From assembly GCF_018143015.1 (NCBI RefSeq), contig NC_054755.1, forward strand, positions 15,408,778-15,472,777: a DNA stretch of 64,000 nt, in the 5' to 3' direction. The stretch comes from Lytechinus variegatus (lineage: Eukaryota > Echinodermata > Echinoidea > Temnopleuroida > Toxopneustidae). Within the stretch, counting starts at the first letter, position 1. Every line of letters starts with the position of its first letter. The position numbers and the translations under genes were made by a program. The notes below the pieces were generated by a model. It searched no databases. It was not told the origin of the DNA and worked only from the letters and a program-made list of their open reading frames with translations. Below are positions 61,455 to 64,000 of the stretch, piece by piece.

Positions 61455-62624
61455 TCTTAGTGTAACAAGTCCCTAATGTATCAATGTGAATAGGCCTTCT
61501 TTGATAAAGGTCAATATCACATGCAAGCTATCACTAACTAGTAACTACATGTACAGAGCAGTCCTCTTTTTTATTTTTCCTTCAAACTTTGATAATGAAC
61601 CATAGCTACTGATGTCATGGAATAGCAAGTCGTTAGTGACAAAGAATTTCATATAGCAATATTTCTGATATGAAATAGTGGCAACACTGATTCAAGATTT
61701 TCTTTTTTTTTTCTAAGTTGACACATTCATTTCTTATTACACATGGACAATTTTGACAGCTCCCAAAGACCTTCAATTATACCAAGCATGAACTGGATCA
61801 TTACATTTCACATGTAACTACACTCACCAACACAATATAAATCTATTTCCCTCTATATACACCGTTGAATAATTCCCAAGGAGAAAAGAAATAGAAAGGG
61901 GGTATTTCTTAGAATAACTACAATCGCTCACTAGCTTAGTCATATGGGTGCCAGTTTTAATGGGGAGTGGAATATATTCTGACACTAAACGTGCAAAGCA
62001 TATAATTGGACATACCTGTAATAGAGATTTATTTTATGGGGAAAGAAAACTCAATGTATCAGTGAGAATCTATGATCAAGACTGGTTTATAGCCTTAGGC
62101 AACTGCCAGGCCAGGGAACTAGTGAGACAAAGACTTTTTACCATACAGGCAATTTCCAGTGGCATTACATAATGTATGCTGGTTATAAATCTCATTCTAG
62201 TCGGGTGATTTACATACAAATGGTGTCAAATTCTGCATGAACACTGAAAATAATATGCCATCAAGCTATCCACATTTCAAACTCAACTGAAAGTAAATCT
62301 TCCACATTACTGGCCCCTCATCATTTTCATGTTCCAAATAGAGAGATAAATATTTCTTTAAAGATTTTAGTATTCTTATCAACACCTTTGATAAAGAAAC
62401 TATATAGATATTAGGGCTTAACTATATTCTGGATTTGATTTGAGTAGACTTAATGTTTATCTTTGTGATAAAGAGTGCTGATTCAGAACATATTTCTAGG
62501 AGATTGGGTGGTAAGTGATTAATTCTTCTTATTCACAAAATGAATAAATACATGTAGCACCTGATCAGTAAGAATACTACCTGAAGATTCATAAATACAT
62601 ATACTGACTGGCATGATTTGAGCA
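61455..62624. other. Intergenic, nothing recognised
   Basis: AT-rich DNA. A 74-codon plus-strand frame at 61948-62172 has no recognisable domain, splice sites or conserved context. Confidence 0.45.
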
Positions 62625-62823
62625 GGGCAATATTTTTTACTATTGCCCTGTCAAAAAATGATTAGTATATAAAACTAATATTCAGGGAATGATAAAAACC
62701 ATTATCTATAAATGATCTTGAGTCTATTAAGCCTACTATTTCCCGTCGAACTTCAGGCTCAGGAAAATAGTAGGCCTATAGTCTCAAGATCAGTTCGGGG
62801 CAATAATTTTTTTACTATTGCCC
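62625..62823. mobile_element. MITE-like element with hairpins at both ends and a central palindrome
   Basis: Each end is itself a hairpin: GGGCAATA...TATTGCCC at 62625-62648 and GGGCAATA...TATTGCCCT at 62798-62823. Between them 62714-62791 is a palindrome starting GATCTTGAGTCTATTAAGCC. Non-coding. Confidence 0.6.
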
Positions 62824-63308
62824 TCATAAGCAGTCAATATTGTATTATAACATTTCTATGGTTTGAGGTAAAATTCCTAAAGACAGTAAGATGAGATATT
62901 CTTTTTTTCCTCACCCACTTTTGATAATCATTTTCATATGTATGAGTACCCCTGGTAGGCTATTGGTTGTAAAGAGTCAAATCCTGCAAGTGCAATTTCA
63001 AATTCACTATCTTTCAAATATCCCTTCATACCTTATGCTACTGCTACTGCTACTAACTTAGTGACACTGATGAAACTGACTTGAAACCAACGAATGGTAT
63101 GTCATCTGAAATACCATAATACATGTATAAGAGCAACTGGGGCATTACATTGGAGCCTGTGGTCCATGTTTGCTCAATCTGTTTTTTTGTGAGCTGAGTT
63201 GTTTATATTATGACCATCATTTGTTTTTATCCAACTCAAAATGAGTTACAATGTAACAACTTTTACTCCATGAACGTCTGGTAAAACTCATCAAGCTTTA
63301 CCAGCCAA

Positions 63309-63703
63309 TGGTCCGAATTCACAAAGGTGGCTTTGAAAACCCACGGCTGAATCCATGGTTTATGCAGATTTCCTCTATAAATTACGCTTACTTTAGCGCA
63401 TATCTGGCGCGTGTATAAAAATTATCCAATACTGATGCGCGCTTTTGTCACAGTGCGCCAAATTGACACCTGTTACCATGGTTAGATATGCTATTTTATT
63501 CATGAGTCCACTCTTTGAAGAGTAAAATAGCGTGGATAACCACGGCAACAGGCGTTAATTTGGAGCACTGTGACAAAAGCGCGCATCAGCATTGGACATT
63601 TTTTAATATACGTGGTAAAATAAGCATAATTTATACAGGAAATATGCATAAACCATGGACTCAACCGTGGGTTTTCAAAACTACCTTTGTGAATTCGGGC
63701 CAA
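63309..63703. mobile_element. 395-bp palindromic MITE
   Basis: Left TGGTCCGAATTCACAAAGG and right CCTTTGTGAATTCGGGCCA are inverse copies. Pairing continues inward through TTTGAAAACCCACGG, CCATGGTTTATGCA, GCGCGCTTTTGTCACAGTG and CACGGCAACAGGCG-type arms to the centre near 63505. Confidence 0.8.
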
Positions 63704-63802
63704 TCTGGTTCAGCAAAATAAGCCATTCTTCGGAGTTTATCCAAACCAATGCACACACTACCATGAAGTGCAAATATCATTTTACTTTATTTTTTAATAG
63801 TA

Positions 63803-64000
63803 CAGTGAAACCTGTCTATAAAGACCTCTAAAGGGAAACAGTAGTCTTTATGAACAGGCTCCTATTATGAAGTAAAACCTGTACCTAAAGACCACCCAAG
63901 GAAGAGTAGGAAGTGATTCTTTATAGGTGATCTTTATGGACAGGTTCCTTTAGTACACATTTCTATGAGAAGTACAATACCAAGGAAATCAATCTCCTGG
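63803..64000. mobile_element. MITE with Tc1/pogo-like end, partial at window edge
   Basis: ACAGTGAAACCTGTCTATAA at the left; CTTTATGGACAGGTTCC near 63932 is an inverse-type copy. CCTGTACCTAAAGACCACC in between is a direct relative. The right boundary is unclear or outside the window. Confidence 0.5.

Noticed and set aside
61948-62172. 74-codon plus-strand frame
   Set aside because: No domain, no splice partners, isolated in AT-rich intergenic DNA.

Overview
The window looks like animal nuclear DNA, most likely from a sea urchin or a close relative. The evidence is small exons with GT-AG introns in kilobase-scale spacing, AT-rich intergenic DNA, and a dense load of short inverted-repeat transposons, foldback elements, tRNA-derived SINEs and 5'-truncated LINEs. 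It also carries sperm genes (CatSper, TSSK-like) and P2X7-tail (P2RX7_C) genes of the kind known from echinoderms. The taxon is inferred from repeat style and gene families recalled from memory; no search was run.

Four protein genes can be built exon by exon with consistent splice phases. (1) Positions 1-7123, plus strand: the 3' part of a gene encoding an Arg/Gly-rich tandem-repeat region followed by a P2RX7_C cysteine-rich domain. (2) Positions 10740-25525, minus strand: a complete 15-exon gene for a 726-residue DDE-transposase-like protein with its catalytic residues apparently intact. It converges on gene 1. (3) Positions 26406-42398, minus strand: eleven exons of CATSPERD, the delta subunit of the sperm CatSper channel. 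Neither the 5' first exon nor the C-terminal half was found. (4) Positions 47402-53553, plus strand: a complete three-exon TSSK-like testis-specific serine kinase of 500 residues with a 225-residue basic N-terminal extension. Genes 3 and 4 are divergent, which suggests a shared sperm-expression neighbourhood.

The rest is mobile DNA. Introns of CATSPERD hold an L2-like LINE, a 1.22-kb terminal-inverted-repeat element containing a tandem array of its own terminal motif, a hAT derivative that keeps a zinc-finger exon, a TTAA-flanked element, and a LINE inserted into a SINE. Several copies of a repeat family carry perfect DR1 nuclear-receptor sites. Downstream of gene 4 lies a roughly 4.8-kb foldback element (54959-59728) recalling the sea urchin TU elements. 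The last 4 kb hold only short inverted-repeat elements.

The most notable candidate system is the convergent pair of genes 1 and 2: a P2RX7_C protein next to an intact, intron-rich transposase-like gene, sitting where the 3' half of CATSPERD should be.
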